Shown here piece after piece: positions 9,411 to 18,620 of a stretch of 59,059 nucleotides of DNA. Under the pieces are notes generated by a model. It did no database searches, was not told where the DNA came from, and saw only the letters and a list, made by a program, of their open reading frames with translations. Within the stretch, counting starts at the first letter, position 1. The number at the start of each line of letters is the position of its first letter. The stretch lies in the NCBI GenBank assembly GCA_904501945.1, contig CAJGCU010000002.1, positions 1 through 59,059 of the forward strand, given 5' to 3'. Source of the DNA: an uncultured Bacteroidaceae bacterium. Lineage in GTDB: Bacteria > Bacteroidota > Bacteroidia > Bacteroidales > Bacteroidaceae. Made by a program: the position numbers and the translations under genes.

Positions 9411-10506
9411 CAAGATGCTTATCTACAACTGCTTGTAGAGCAAATTCATTCTCGGCTTTCTCGCGTCCTTTCTTGCCCATTGCCTCGCGTAACGACTTGT
9501 TCAAGAATAATACCTTCAACTTATCAGCCAAAGCGTCACTATCACGTGGAGGAACAAGAAAGCCGTTTACACCATCATCAACAGCATCACGGCAACCAAT
9601 AGAATCGCATGTCACAATGGGAAGCCCTACTGCACACGCTTCAATAAGCGATAAGGGAAGTCCTTCGCGATAGTAGCTAGGGAATGCCATAATATGAGAA
9701 GATTGAAGCAGCTGCTTTACATCGCTACGATAGCCAAGCCACTGAATATAAGATTCATCACAACATGCTTCCAAATCTTCTTTTTTGATACCATCAGGAT
9801 TGCTGGAGAGATCGCCACACAATAGAAACTCTGCGCTATCACCAAATTCGGAACGCAGTTTTTTTGCCGCTTCTATAAGCGTCATAACTCCTTTTTCTTT
9901 TACCATACGAGCTGTGAAAATAACCCGAATCTTTCCATCGGAATGTTTAGAAACATTGGAAAACATATCCAAATCAACTCCTGAACCTTTGATAAAATCA
10001 CACTGAGAAGGCTTCACAACTCCATGGGATATAAAAAGTTGCATATCATCTCTATTCTGAAATATTTCAGATACATTCATTCCTCTATTTGCCACAGCCA
10101 TTACGCGCATTATTGCACGAGCCATAAAAGATGGTTGTTCGCCTGCAAACAAAACTCCTAATCCACAAACCGCATTAACTACACCTTTCACTTTCGCAAG
10201 CTTTGCGGCAATTCCTCCCCACAAAATATTTTTCAAACCAACATGATGGACAATATCAGGCTGTTCCGAACGATAGAGCTTCAATAAAAAAAACATCGTT
10301 GCAAACTCTTCTCTCAAATTCGTACCAGTAGGATTGATTGGTAATTCAATCATAGACAATCCTAATGCACATAACTCTTCCGATCTTCCCGTGTCTTTAC
10401 AAACAATCTTCACGTCAAACCCTTCCATCTGCGCCTTCAATGCAATATCTTTTCTGTGGCTTAGAAAGAATCGGTCTTCATTCACCACCATCAACAACTT
10501 CTTCAT
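9385..10506 (-). CDS. GT4-family glycosyltransferase
   Basis: A 373-residue GT-B enzyme. It begins MKKLLMVVNEDRFFLSHR, a start typical of CapM/PssF-like glycan glycosyltransferases, and has the donor-site motifs IFTARMVKEKG and EGLPLSLIEACAVGLP (the E-x7-E pair). It should extend a lipid-linked oligosaccharide in the cytoplasm. It is the last gene of the second minus-strand block and starts within the preceding GT4 stop (4-bp overlap). Its tail overlaps the convergent acyltransferase gene. Confidence 0.9.
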   Translation of the reverse strand: MKKLLMVVNEDRFFLSHRKDIALKAQMEGFDVKIVCKDTGRSEELCALGLSMIELPINPTGTNLREEFATMFFLLKLYRSEQPDIVHHVGLKNILWGGIAAKLAKVKGVVNAVCGLGVLFAGEQPSFMARAIMRVMAVANRGMNVSEIFQNRDDMQLFISHGVVKPSQCDFIKGSGVDLDMFSNVSKHSDGKIRVIFTARMVKEKGVMTLIEAAKKLRSEFGDSAEFLLCGDLSSNPDGIKKEDLEACCDESYIQWLGYRSDVKQLLQSSHIMAFPSYYREGLPLSLIEACAVGLPIVTCDSIGCRDAVDDGVNGFLVPPRDSDALADKLKVLFLNKSLREAMGKKGREKAENEFALQAVVDKHLAIYRKLIV

Positions 10507-11561
10507 ACTGAAACCTCCTTATATATTTTCAAATATGCTTCTACCGTTGTATGAATATCATAAAGTTTTGCACGTGATAAGCACTTCTGCTGCATTTCTT
10601 TATACATATCCTCATCATTCAAAAGCAAATTAACAATTTGAGCAAGTTCTCTTTCATCACCACAGGTAAACAATTCACCAGCACCATCAACAACTTGCTT
10701 TAACCCTTCCACGTTTGACGCAATAACTGGCAAACCCGCTGCCATCATTTCTACAGCAGTAAGTCCAAATCCCTCCCAATGAGAAGACTGCACTCCAATA
10801 TAAGACTCACTTAACCACGAAGACACCTTTGATTGTGCCCCCACAAAATGTACCCTATCATCCACTCCTATATTTTCTGCAAGCTTTTTACACGCAGGCA
10901 TCGTTTCACCATCTCCTACAAATATCAATTGTACATCTGTAGGTATATATTGCATCGCTTTTATGACAGTAAAATGATCTTTTGATTTAGCAAATCGAGA
11001 TACCATAATAATCTTTTTCGGATTAAAAACTCCATCACGAATTGATATAAAATGGAATAAATCTATTCCGTTTTCCACTACATCAAACTTGTTACTATTA
11101 GGAGTTTTTCTAATCCATTCCGCAAGTGCCTTACATACAGGTCGACTAATAGCTACTATCTTAGAATAACGATTATATATGAATTTCTCCACAGGTCTAA
11201 AATACCATTTACCTCGTCTTTTATTAGACGTTGAATGCTCTGTATATATAAGCCTTGCTGGAACAAACAGGCTGGCTAATGCCACCCAATATAAAGAGGG
11301 GAACAAATGTACATGAACAACATCCATTCCTCTCATATTTTTCGCAATTCGCCAAATATTCTTAAAGCTATAGACATCTGCCTTTTCTAAAGAGATAATA
11401 TGAACACCTGCCTTTTCTATTTTCTCCTGTAATTCATTATGCATCTGCACATTCACCAACAAAGAAACATCATGCTGCTTCGCCATAATGGGCAGCATAT
11501 CTGAAAGCAAACGTTGCGCTCCGCCAAGTTCAAGAGATGATATGATATGAAGAATTTTCAT
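10503..11561 (-). CDS. GT4-family glycosyltransferase
   Basis: A 352-residue GT-B glycosyltransferase. The N-terminus MKILHIISSLELGGAQR is the classical GT4 start with a glycine loop. The donor-binding half shows VSRFAKSKDH and EGFGLTAVEMMAAGLPVIAS with the paired glutamates. It lies 6 nt after glf and is coupled to the next GT4 by an ATGA overlap. Because glf is adjacent, one of these two enzymes may transfer galactofuranose, but that is only positional. Confidence 0.9.
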   Translation of the reverse strand: MKILHIISSLELGGAQRLLSDMLPIMAKQHDVSLLVNVQMHNELQEKIEKAGVHIISLEKADVYSFKNIWRIAKNMRGMDVVHVHLFPSLYWVALASLFVPARLIYTEHSTSNKRRGKWYFRPVEKFIYNRYSKIVAISRPVCKALAEWIRKTPNSNKFDVVENGIDLFHFISIRDGVFNPKKIIMVSRFAKSKDHFTVIKAMQYIPTDVQLIFVGDGETMPACKKLAENIGVDDRVHFVGAQSKVSSWLSESYIGVQSSHWEGFGLTAVEMMAAGLPVIASNVEGLKQVVDGAGELFTCGDERELAQIVNLLLNDEDMYKEMQQKCLSRAKLYDIHTTVEAYLKIYKEVSV

Positions 11562-11567
11562 CTGTCA

Positions 11568-12674
11568 TTAAAAATGAGCAACCATTTCCATCGCCCGTTC
11601 TATCACTTTGTGCATATCATAGTACTTGTATTCTGCCAAGCGTCCACCAAAAAAAACTTTTTCCTGAGCATCTGCAAGAGCTTTATACTTAGCATAAAGT
11701 TCCATATTTTTATCGTCATTGACAGGATAATAAGGCTCATCGCCAGGAAGCCATTCTTTACTGTATTCACGTGAAATAACCGTATCGGGCTGAGTTCCAT
11801 ACTCAAAATGCTTATGTTCAATGATGCGTGTATAAGGTGTTTCAACATCCGTATAGTTAACTACGGCATTACCCTGATAATTTTCCACATTTTCCAACAA
11901 TTCGGTTTCAAAAGAAACAGATCTATACTGAAGATGACCATACTTATAACCAAAATATTTATCTATTTCTCCTGTATATATCACACGATTTGCGCAAGCA
12001 TCTAATTCTTCTTTATGGTCAAAATAGTCTATACTAAGATGCACATTACATCCCTCTATCATCTTCTCTATCAACAAAGTATACCCCCCATTAGGGACAC
12101 CCTGATACTTGTCATTAAAATAATTGTTGTCAAATGTAAATCGAACAGGCAAACGTTTGATAATAAAAGCAGGAAGTTCGGAGCATTTACGTCCCCATTG
12201 CTTCTGAGTATAACCTTTGATGAGAATCTCATAAATATCTTTACCTACCAAACTTATCGCCTGCTCTTCAAGATTTTGAGGACTATTTACATGATATTCA
12301 TTCTTTTGTCCTTCTATCTTTTTCCTTGCCTCTTCAGGTGTTTTCACCCCCCACATCTGATAGAAAGTATTCATATTAAAAGGCAAATTGTACAGATGTC
12401 CCTTATAGCATGCAACAGGAGAATTTGTGTAGCGATTAAACTCAACAAAACTATTAACAAATTGCCAAACTTCCTTATTGTCAGTATGAAAGATATGAGC
12501 GCCATACTTATGAACGTTTATGCCTCTGACATTCTCTGTATACACATTACCTCCTATGTGATCTCGCTTATCTATCATCAGGATAGAATATCCTTTCTTT
12601 TTCAACAGATAGGCAGAAACCGCACCGAAAAGCCCTGTTCCCACTATCAGAAAATCATATTTTTCGTTCATCAT
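11568..12674 (-). CDS. glf: UDP-galactopyranose mutase
   Basis: A 368-residue flavoenzyme that interconverts UDP-galactopyranose and UDP-galactofuranose, supplying Galf for surface glycans. The FAD-binding start is clear (DFLIVGTGLFGAVSAYLLKK, then IDKRDHIGGNVYTE), followed by the family patch GINVHKYGAHIFHT. It also has KQWGRKCSELPAFIIKRLPVR and the C-terminal LAEYKYYDM that contacts substrate. Length is normal. Its position between the export protein and two GT4 genes implies that the repeat unit contains galactofuranose. Confidence 0.95.
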   Translation of the reverse strand: MMNEKYDFLIVGTGLFGAVSAYLLKKKGYSILMIDKRDHIGGNVYTENVRGINVHKYGAHIFHTDNKEVWQFVNSFVEFNRYTNSPVACYKGHLYNLPFNMNTFYQMWGVKTPEEARKKIEGQKNEYHVNSPQNLEEQAISLVGKDIYEILIKGYTQKQWGRKCSELPAFIIKRLPVRFTFDNNYFNDKYQGVPNGGYTLLIEKMIEGCNVHLSIDYFDHKEELDACANRVIYTGEIDKYFGYKYGHLQYRSVSFETELLENVENYQGNAVVNYTDVETPYTRIIEHKHFEYGTQPDTVISREYSKEWLPGDEPYYPVNDDKNMELYAKYKALADAQEKVFFGGRLAEYKYYDMHKVIERAMEMVAHF

Positions 12675-12681
12675 CAGGATT

Positions 12682-15243
12682 TTACTTCAAGATGTTTGCG
12701 ATTGTGACCATCATCGTAGCAATTGATGCCGCAGAAGTTCCCATTGCCGCATATTCGGCTGTGGTCATCTTATTCTTCTGTTCTTTCGATGGGACTACGA
12801 TTGTACAGCCTGGTTGTATCGCTTTTTTACTTGAATGACTTATCAATTCTACAGAACCATTCATATACACAGCATAAACTCGGTTTTTCCGTGCATTATC
12901 GCCATATCCACCAGCACGTTTGATGTAATATTTAAGCGATTCCCCTTCCTTATAGTTCATTGATATTGGGTACATTACATCACCACTAATCTTAACTGTG
13001 GAAGAATACTGAGGAATAATGAGTTTATCACCCTCACGCAAAGTAATATCTTCTTCACCTCCTGGATTTTTCAATGCTTCTTCCAAGTCAATAGCAACAG
13101 GGAAAGAGTTACCGACATCAAGTTTCATCAAGAGCAGAGAATCTGCACGATTCAAATCAAAATTCTTATTTTCACTCTGCATAGACTCTTCATAAAGTGC
13201 AATTTGTGCAGCCCGCAAAGACTCTTCTTGCTGTTTGCGTTCCTCTTCCGTCATTTTCCTTTCAAGACGAGCACCTTTCGCATAACCAAACGAACTAAGC
13301 CCCCCTGCTGCGTTTACCAAATCTGACAATTTATAGTTTCTATTTGTCATGGCATACAACCCAGCAAAATTCACACTACCTGATATTTCCACATTCTGCT
13401 GTTCTGCATAAACAGGGGTCTGTCTTACAACAACCTGATCATAAGGCTCAAGAATGAATCCAGGTTCTCCATCTATCACAAAACCATCCTTCAATGCAAA
13501 AGAAAACGTTTCTATCAGATTTTCATCATCTTCCATAGCATTTGGATTATTGATTCGTCGATAGACATCTACTTTTACAGCAGAAGCAGCATCTGTCAAG
13601 CCGCCAGCTTGAAGAACCAAATCTTCAAGAGCCGTATTTGCTGCATAAACGTAAACTCCTGGATAATGAACTTCACCCATAATTGATAATGTACGCTCTC
13701 CTTCCATTTCAAGCTTGCTTGGAATGAACAATACGTCATTTTTCCTGAGAGGAATATCAGCAACAGAACCATCCATTATGCCTTTAATATCAACAGCAAG
13801 CACCTCCAATGTTAAATCTTCTTTCTGACGATGCATCACTGCACGAGCTGTAAAAGCATCCTCGCGTAATCCTTCCGCAGCTTTTACAAGTTCTCTTACC
13901 GTATTAATTTGCCCATCCATTTGGTACTTCCCACTATGGAAGACAGCTCCACGAATTTCCACCATATTAGAATAGCGAGGAATGATACTGTCCACAAAAA
14001 CAGAATCACCATCTGACATGCTAAAACTATTCCAATCAAATTCACCTACCGTATATATAGAATATTCCGCTCCGTTTTTACGAGTTACTCGAATATTCTT
14101 CTTGTAAGCATCTCCTGAAAAACTTCCCGAATATGATAATAATGAAGATAAACTCTCGTTCTTCTTCATCTCATAAAACATCGGACGTTTTACTTTTCCT
14201 CGAATCTCAACCAAAGCATCGTATGGACCGACAACAACAATATCATTGTCATCCAGTCGAATATCCCCTTGTGCATTACCATTGATGATATAATCATATA
14301 CGTCAATTGTTGCGACCAATTTACTCTGGCGATATACCTTAATGTCACGCAACGTACCTATATCGCTAATTCCACCAGCAGCATACAAAGCGTTAAAAGC
14401 GGATGACAATGAGCTAAGCGTATAAGTTCCAGGCATTTTCACCTCTCCCATCACCTGCACCTGAATGCTGCGAGTCTCCCCTATTGCCAACTGAATATTG
14501 GAACCAGAATAAAATTTCCCTAATTGTTCTTTCAGATAAGAAGAAGCTTCTGCAACGCTCATTCCTCCAATCTTGCAAGGTCCAACTCCGTCTATTACAA
14601 TAACTCCGTCTGGAGAAATTGTTTCCTGAATTGTTTCTTGAGAAGCCCCCCACACATCAATAATCACCATATCTCCAGCTCCTAAACGATAATTTGCAGG
14701 AGTAGCCATATTCATGTTGGGCTCAAAAGTAAGTATCTCATTATTAAAGATATTTCGTCCAAAAACCTCATTCTCACTTTCGTCAAAAAGATTCTGATAA
14801 TATATCAACGAATCAATATCCATGAAAGCAATTTCTTCATTTAGCGCAGCCTCACGTTCTTCTCTTGTACCATAAAAACGATTCTGTTTCCGGAATTGAG
14901 ACTGAATCATATAGTTATTCTGCATCTGCCCCTGTTCACCACGTTCCTGCCTTTCTTGGCGCATACGTGTCACCGTTTTCCGAGCATCTTTACCTGTCAA
15001 ATCAGAGGCACCCAGATTTACCTGTTCTGCTTCATACTTCTTACGTATCTCACGCAACTGCGCAGTTGTCACTCCTCGTTGCAACAATTTGCTTACAATT
15101 TGCTGCTGAGTAGAACCTTTATCTTTCTCTTGCTGTACAAATCTAATGACCTGCTCATCAGTCATCGACTGCGAAAAAACAGGCAAGCACACAAAAATAA
15201 AACAAAACAGAAAAAGAAGTTTGTGAACAAGAATGTTCTTCAT
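12682..15243 (-). CDS. Polysaccharide export outer-membrane protein with six SLBB repeats
   Basis: An 853-residue Wza-like protein with a signal peptide (about 1-25, ending FSQS). After a low-complexity polar region (about 25-170) comes the poly-export domain starting YRLGAGDMVIIDVWG. Six SLBB-type repeats follow, recognisable by GEVKMPGTY, GKVKRPMFY, GAVFHSGKY, GEVHYPGVY, GSVNFAGLY and GDVMYPISM. The C-terminus is Ala/Met/Thr-rich and ends in a hydrophobic segment. It forms the periplasm-spanning export channel. It is longer than Wza of Proteobacteria, as is usual in Bacteroidota. Confidence 0.92.
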   Translation of the reverse strand: MKNILVHKLLFLFCFIFVCLPVFSQSMTDEQVIRFVQQEKDKGSTQQQIVSKLLQRGVTTAQLREIRKKYEAEQVNLGASDLTGKDARKTVTRMRQERQERGEQGQMQNNYMIQSQFRKQNRFYGTREEREAALNEEIAFMDIDSLIYYQNLFDESENEVFGRNIFNNEILTFEPNMNMATPANYRLGAGDMVIIDVWGASQETIQETISPDGVIVIDGVGPCKIGGMSVAEASSYLKEQLGKFYSGSNIQLAIGETRSIQVQVMGEVKMPGTYTLSSLSSAFNALYAAGGISDIGTLRDIKVYRQSKLVATIDVYDYIINGNAQGDIRLDDNDIVVVGPYDALVEIRGKVKRPMFYEMKKNESLSSLLSYSGSFSGDAYKKNIRVTRKNGAEYSIYTVGEFDWNSFSMSDGDSVFVDSIIPRYSNMVEIRGAVFHSGKYQMDGQINTVRELVKAAEGLREDAFTARAVMHRQKEDLTLEVLAVDIKGIMDGSVADIPLRKNDVLFIPSKLEMEGERTLSIMGEVHYPGVYVYAANTALEDLVLQAGGLTDAASAVKVDVYRRINNPNAMEDDENLIETFSFALKDGFVIDGEPGFILEPYDQVVVRQTPVYAEQQNVEISGSVNFAGLYAMTNRNYKLSDLVNAAGGLSSFGYAKGARLERKMTEEERKQQEESLRAAQIALYEESMQSENKNFDLNRADSLLLMKLDVGNSFPVAIDLEEALKNPGGEEDITLREGDKLIIPQYSSTVKISGDVMYPISMNYKEGESLKYYIKRAGGYGDNARKNRVYAVYMNGSVELISHSSKKAIQPGCTIVVPSKEQKNKMTTAEYAAMGTSAASIATMMVTIANILK

Positions 15244-15260
15244 GATTGATATTCTAATAA

Positions 15261-15872
15261 TTAGATATTAAAAAATGTTTGAAAAATTATCTTCAAATCA
15301 AGCAATAAACTACGATTTTTCAGATAGTCAAGATCCATCTCAAGCCTTACAAGCATTTTATCCATCGTATCCGTGTATCCATTCTTTATCGCAGCCATCG
15401 AAGTAATACCTGGGGCTGTTTGATACAACAACTGATAATCTGGATTATGCTTCATTATTTGATCTATAAAATACTTTCTTTCAGGACGATAACCAACAAA
15501 AGACATTTCGCCTTTCAACACATTCCAAATTTGCGGCAATTCGTCCAAATGACACTTACGCAGAGATTTACCGAATTTTGTCAATCTAGGATCATCTTCT
15601 TGCTCCAACATGGGAATTCCTTCTTTTTCTGCATCGACAACCATCGTACGGAACTTATAAATCTTAAAAGGTTTACCACCCTTTCCTATACGTTCCTGGC
15701 TATAAATTGCTGGCCCTTTTACACTAATCTTTTGACGCAGATAGATAAAAAGAAGCACAGGCGACAAAACAATTAACAAAAGTATTGCCCCCACCACATC
15801 ACCCACACGCTTCAAGACTCTCTCTAATCCAGTCATTCCATCTATATTTACTGATTCCATCTCTAAGTTCAT
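15261..15872 (-). CDS. Undecaprenyl-phosphate sugar phosphotransferase (WcaJ/PglC type)
   Basis: A 203-residue monotopic phosphoglycosyltransferase that starts repeat-unit synthesis. It has a hydrophobic re-entrant helix (about 25-48), then YSQERIGKGGKPFKIYKFRTM, the DPRLTKFGKSLRKCHLDELPQ patch with the catalytic D-E pair, and MSFVGYRPER, all standard for bacterial sugar transferases. It is the short form without the N-terminal multi-helix domain of WcaJ. It is the first gene of the second minus-strand block, 17 nt before the export protein. A promoter box lies about 85 nt upstream. Confidence 0.93.
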   Translation of the reverse strand: MNLEMESVNIDGMTGLERVLKRVGDVVGAILLLIVLSPVLLFIYLRQKISVKGPAIYSQERIGKGGKPFKIYKFRTMVVDAEKEGIPMLEQEDDPRLTKFGKSLRKCHLDELPQIWNVLKGEMSFVGYRPERKYFIDQIMKHNPDYQLLYQTAPGITSMAAIKNGYTDTMDKMLVRLEMDLDYLKNRSLLLDLKIIFQTFFNI

Positions 15873-15955
15873 CTTTCACGGCTTTCCATCATGTCTTACT
15901 TACATATAACGGAAAATCTATATCTTTTATTTTATTAAAAATTACAAAAATCGTA

Positions 15956-15963
15956 CAAAGTTA
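15956..15963 (-). promoter_or_regulatory. -7 box for the sugar-transferase/export block
   Basis: On the minus strand TAACTTTG (complement of 15956-15963) matches the Bacteroidota -7 consensus. No good TTG is seen at the usual spacing. Transcription would start near 15949, giving a leader of roughly 77 nt before the sugar transferase. Confidence 0.5.
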
Positions 15964-16137
15964 ACAATAATTTACGGATAAAGCATATATATACGAAGTT
16001 TTTTCCTTAATTTCGCAATCAAAAGGAGGAGCATAGACCTGTAATACAATAAAAATCACGAAAGACATTCAACACTCTTTCCTATTCAGCAGACTCCCAA
16101 TCTTTTCAAAATTTACTACTATACAAAAAATTACAGA

Positions 16138-17361
16138 ATGGACATCGTCGAAAGATTTTTAAACTATGTTTCATTCGACACACAATCGTCGGAAGAGACT
16201 CATACAACTCCATCTACGGAGAAACAGCGTGTCTTTGCACAATATCTCAAAGAAGAACTTATCAGGGAAGGTTTGCAAGACGTTGAACTGGATGAACTTG
16301 GCTATCTTTACGCCACTCTCCCTTCCAATACCAGCAAACAGGTTCCCACCATTGGATTCATAGCCCACATGGACACGAGCCCTGACGCTTCGGGAACAGA
16401 CGTGAAACCAAGCATCGTCACCCATTATGACGGGAACGACATCATCTTATCCAAAGGCCTAGTCACTTCCGTGGAAAAATTCCCCGAGCTACTTGCCCAC
16501 AAAGGAGAAGACCTCATTGTGACAGATGGCACCACCTTACTTGGCGCAGATGACAAAGCCGGCATTGCCGAAATCGTACAAGCGATGGCCTATTTACAAA
16601 AGCATCCCGACATCAAGCATGGGAAAATACGCGTAGGCTTCAATCCTGACGAGGAAATTGGGCTTGGTGCGCATCACTTTGATGTGGAAAAATTTGGCTG
16701 CGAATTCGCCTACACCATGGACGGCAGCGAAGTGGGCGAAATAGAATTTGAAAATTTCAATGCAGCTTCAGCCCGCATCACCATCAACGGATGCTCCGTA
16801 CATCCTGGTTACGCCAAAGATAAGATGATAAACGCAGCACGCATTGCCACAGAATTAGCCAGCATGCTCCCCATCGAGGAAACCCCTGAGCATACAGAAG
16901 GATACGAAGGTTTTTTTCATTTGCTCAACATCAGCGGGACTGTAGAGAAAGCGCAACTCTCTTTCATCATCCGGGACCATGACCGCGAATTCTTCGAAAG
17001 CAGAAAAGCAGAAATGTTTGATATAGTAGAAGCTATCAACGAAAAATATGGCGAGGTTGCCACACTGGAACTGAAAGATCAGTATTACAATATGCGCGAA
17101 AAGTTGGAAGACAAAATGTACATCATCGACATCGCCAAACAAGCTATTGCCGAAGCGGGCATGATTCCAAAAATCAAGGCAATCCGCGGGGGAACTGATG
17201 GCGCACAGCTCTCTTTCAAAGGTCTCCCCTGCCCCAATATTTTCGCTGGTGGCCTAAACTTTCACGGTCCTCATGAATTCTGTTCCGTACAAAGTCTGGA
17301 AAAAGCGATGATGACCGTGGTAAACATCTGTAAAATCACAGAACAAGAATTAGGAAAATAA
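16138..17361 (+). CDS. pepT: Peptidase T (tripeptide aminopeptidase)
   Basis: A 407-residue cytoplasmic M20B di-zinc aminopeptidase that releases the N-terminal residue of tripeptides. Metal-binding and catalytic patches are intact: HMDTSPDASG (77-86), LGADDKAG, NPDEEIGLGA, TMDGSEVGEIEFENFNA, RGGTDGAQLS and the C-terminal GPHEF histidine. Length is normal. It stands alone between the polysaccharide locus (divergent) and the S4-protein gene (convergent). A weak TAATTTCG box lies near 16005-16013, but the promoter is uncertain. Confidence 0.95.
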   Translation: MDIVERFLNYVSFDTQSSEETHTTPSTEKQRVFAQYLKEELIREGLQDVELDELGYLYATLPSNTSKQVPTIGFIAHMDTSPDASGTDVKPSIVTHYDGNDIILSKGLVTSVEKFPELLAHKGEDLIVTDGTTLLGADDKAGIAEIVQAMAYLQKHPDIKHGKIRVGFNPDEEIGLGAHHFDVEKFGCEFAYTMDGSEVGEIEFENFNAASARITINGCSVHPGYAKDKMINAARIATELASMLPIEETPEHTEGYEGFFHLLNISGTVEKAQLSFIIRDHDREFFESRKAEMFDIVEAINEKYGEVATLELKDQYYNMREKLEDKMYIIDIAKQAIAEAGMIPKIKAIRGGTDGAQLSFKGLPCPNIFAGGLNFHGPHEFCSVQSLEKAMMTVVNICKITEQELGK

Positions 17362-17405
17362 TCCCTCCTAGTACAAAACATTCTTTTTTATATGAACATA
17401 ACACC

Positions 17406-17467
17406 GCACCCCTCGGGTCCGATATGTCGGACCCGAGGGGTGCGGTGCATTGAACCCGAGGGGTACG
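17406..17467 (+). repeat. Three-arm element, copy E3 (CCCCTCGGGT family)
   Basis: Left arm GCACCCCTCGGGTCC (17406-17420) forms a perfect 15-bp hairpin with R1 GGACCCGAGGGGTGC (17429-17443) around an 8-nt loop. A second right arm, ACCCGAGGGGTACG (17454-17467), starts 24 nt after the matching position in R1 and could replace it. The reverse complement matches the element at 49822-49885 box for box, with identical spacings. It lies between convergent pepT and the S4-protein gene, where it may also act as a bidirectional terminator. Confidence 0.82.
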
Positions 17468-17484
17468 TTATTTCTATCTCAAAA

Positions 17485-17934
17485 TTATTCTTCTTCAAAA
17501 AACGAATCATCAAATTCGTCACCCTCTTCATCATCAAAATCAAAGTCAAAATCTCCCAAAAAAACTGGCTGAATAAATTCATCAAGATCTCGACGTTCCT
17601 TCTTTGTTGGACGTCCTGTTCCACGTGCACGACCGACAAAGCCACTGATACGGTTCATTTCCAAAAGTTCAAGTTGCTCCTTAGGAGTCACGTTTTCAAG
17701 CACTTCTGGCACAAGTTTAGCTCCCACACGATTCTGTATGGTTTTGAGGACCTTAAAAGAATATGTGACTGGAGGCTTACGTACTTCAATGACATCGCCT
17801 TCTTTAATCATCTTCGAGGCCTTCTGTTTTACACCTGCAATGGAAATACGCCCATTCTTGCATGCATCGGCAGCAATCGTACGCGTCTTAAATATTCGTG
17901 CAGCCCAAAGCCACTTATCCAATCGAGCTTCCAT
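17485..17934 (-). CDS. S4-domain RNA-binding protein (Hsp15-like)
   Basis: A 149-residue protein whose first 60 residues are an S4 fold (RLDKWLWAARIFKTRTIAADACKNGRISIAG, then KEGDVIEV). This resembles heat-shock protein 15, which binds 50S subunits carrying stalled nascent chains. A basic middle part (GRARGTGRPTKKERR) and a very acidic tail (DFDFDFDDEEGDEF) follow. It is 1 nt downstream of pth in an rplY-pth-S4 order, fitting a role in ribosome rescue. Confidence 0.88.
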   Translation of the reverse strand: MEARLDKWLWAARIFKTRTIAADACKNGRISIAGVKQKASKMIKEGDVIEVRKPPVTYSFKVLKTIQNRVGAKLVPEVLENVTPKEQLELLEMNRISGFVGRARGTGRPTKKERRDLDEFIQPVFLGDFDFDFDDEEGDEFDDSFFEEE

Positions 17935-17935
17935 A

Positions 17936-18499
17936 TCATTTCTTGTTAAACTGGTTCATCGTTCGTACTAAGCCTTGCAGACAAAAACTTTTTATCATCT
18001 CACTCACATAATCCATTTTCTCCTCTATTAGTTTATTATCTTCCTCACTGAAAGTACCTAAAACGAAGTCAACTTGTGCTCCTTTCGGAAAATCATTTCC
18101 TATTCCAAATTTAACACGAGCATAATTCTGCGTCATCATGCACGACTCTATGTTTTTCAATCCGTTATGTCCACCTGCACTACCATTGCCACGCATACGT
18201 ATTTTGGCAACAGGAAGGCTCAAATCATCTACAATAACAAGGATGTTTTCTACAGGTATCTTTTCCTGCTGTACCCAATAGCGCACGGCTTGCCCCGAAA
18301 GATTCATAAACGTTGACGGTTTAAGAAGAATTAATTCTGCATTTTTCACGCGAGTTTTAGCAATAGCCCCGTAACGCTTATCTGTCCATTCGGCATTCTG
18401 CTTTTTAGCAAATGCATCAATAATACGAAAACCCACGTTATGGCGTGTCCCGACATACTCGCCACCTATGTTACCTAAACCGACAATCAAGTATTTCAT
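17936..18499 (-). CDS. pth: Peptidyl-tRNA hydrolase
   Basis: A 187-residue enzyme that frees tRNA from prematurely released peptidyl-tRNA. It has the family start MKYLIVGLGNIGGEYVGTRHNVGF with the catalytic histidine in RHNVG, LLKPSTFMNLSG, VIVDDLSLP and GSAGGHNGLKNI. The frame is open further upstream, to 18673, but those starts precede or fall inside the rplY terminator hairpin (18562-18601) or lengthen the protein beyond the family. I therefore chose the ATG giving MKYLIVGLG. Expression probably depends on read-through from rplY or an unseen promoter. Confidence 0.94.
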   Translation of the reverse strand: MKYLIVGLGNIGGEYVGTRHNVGFRIIDAFAKKQNAEWTDKRYGAIAKTRVKNAELILLKPSTFMNLSGQAVRYWVQQEKIPVENILVIVDDLSLPVAKIRMRGNGSAGGHNGLKNIESCMMTQNYARVKFGIGNDFPKGAQVDFVLGTFSEEDNKLIEEKMDYVSEMIKSFCLQGLVRTMNQFNKK

Positions 18500-18561
18500 A
18501 CTGCAATCTGCTGTTTCCGACTTCTTACGCCGAAATAAATCCACCAACCACATAATATAAA

Positions 18562-18601
18562 AAGAGTGTATCAGAAGTCCAAAGACCACGGATACACTCT
18601 T
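18562..18601 (-). terminator. Terminator hairpin after rplY
   Basis: AAGAGTGTATC (18562-18572) and GATACACTCTT (18591-18601) form an 11-bp stem. Read on the minus strand, the stem is followed by a run of T (TTTATATT). It starts 20 nt after the rplY stop, so it probably ends or attenuates that transcript before pth. Confidence 0.75.
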
Positions 18602-18620
18602 GTAAATGTCACTTTCTCTA

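Noticed and set aside
15873..16137. A small gene in the gap before pepT
   Set aside because: No frame with coding character; the gap is AT-rich promoter DNA for the divergent genes.
17406..17467. A CRISPR-like short array
   Set aside because: There are only three boxes, one of them inverted, with 9-10-nt spacers and no cas genes.
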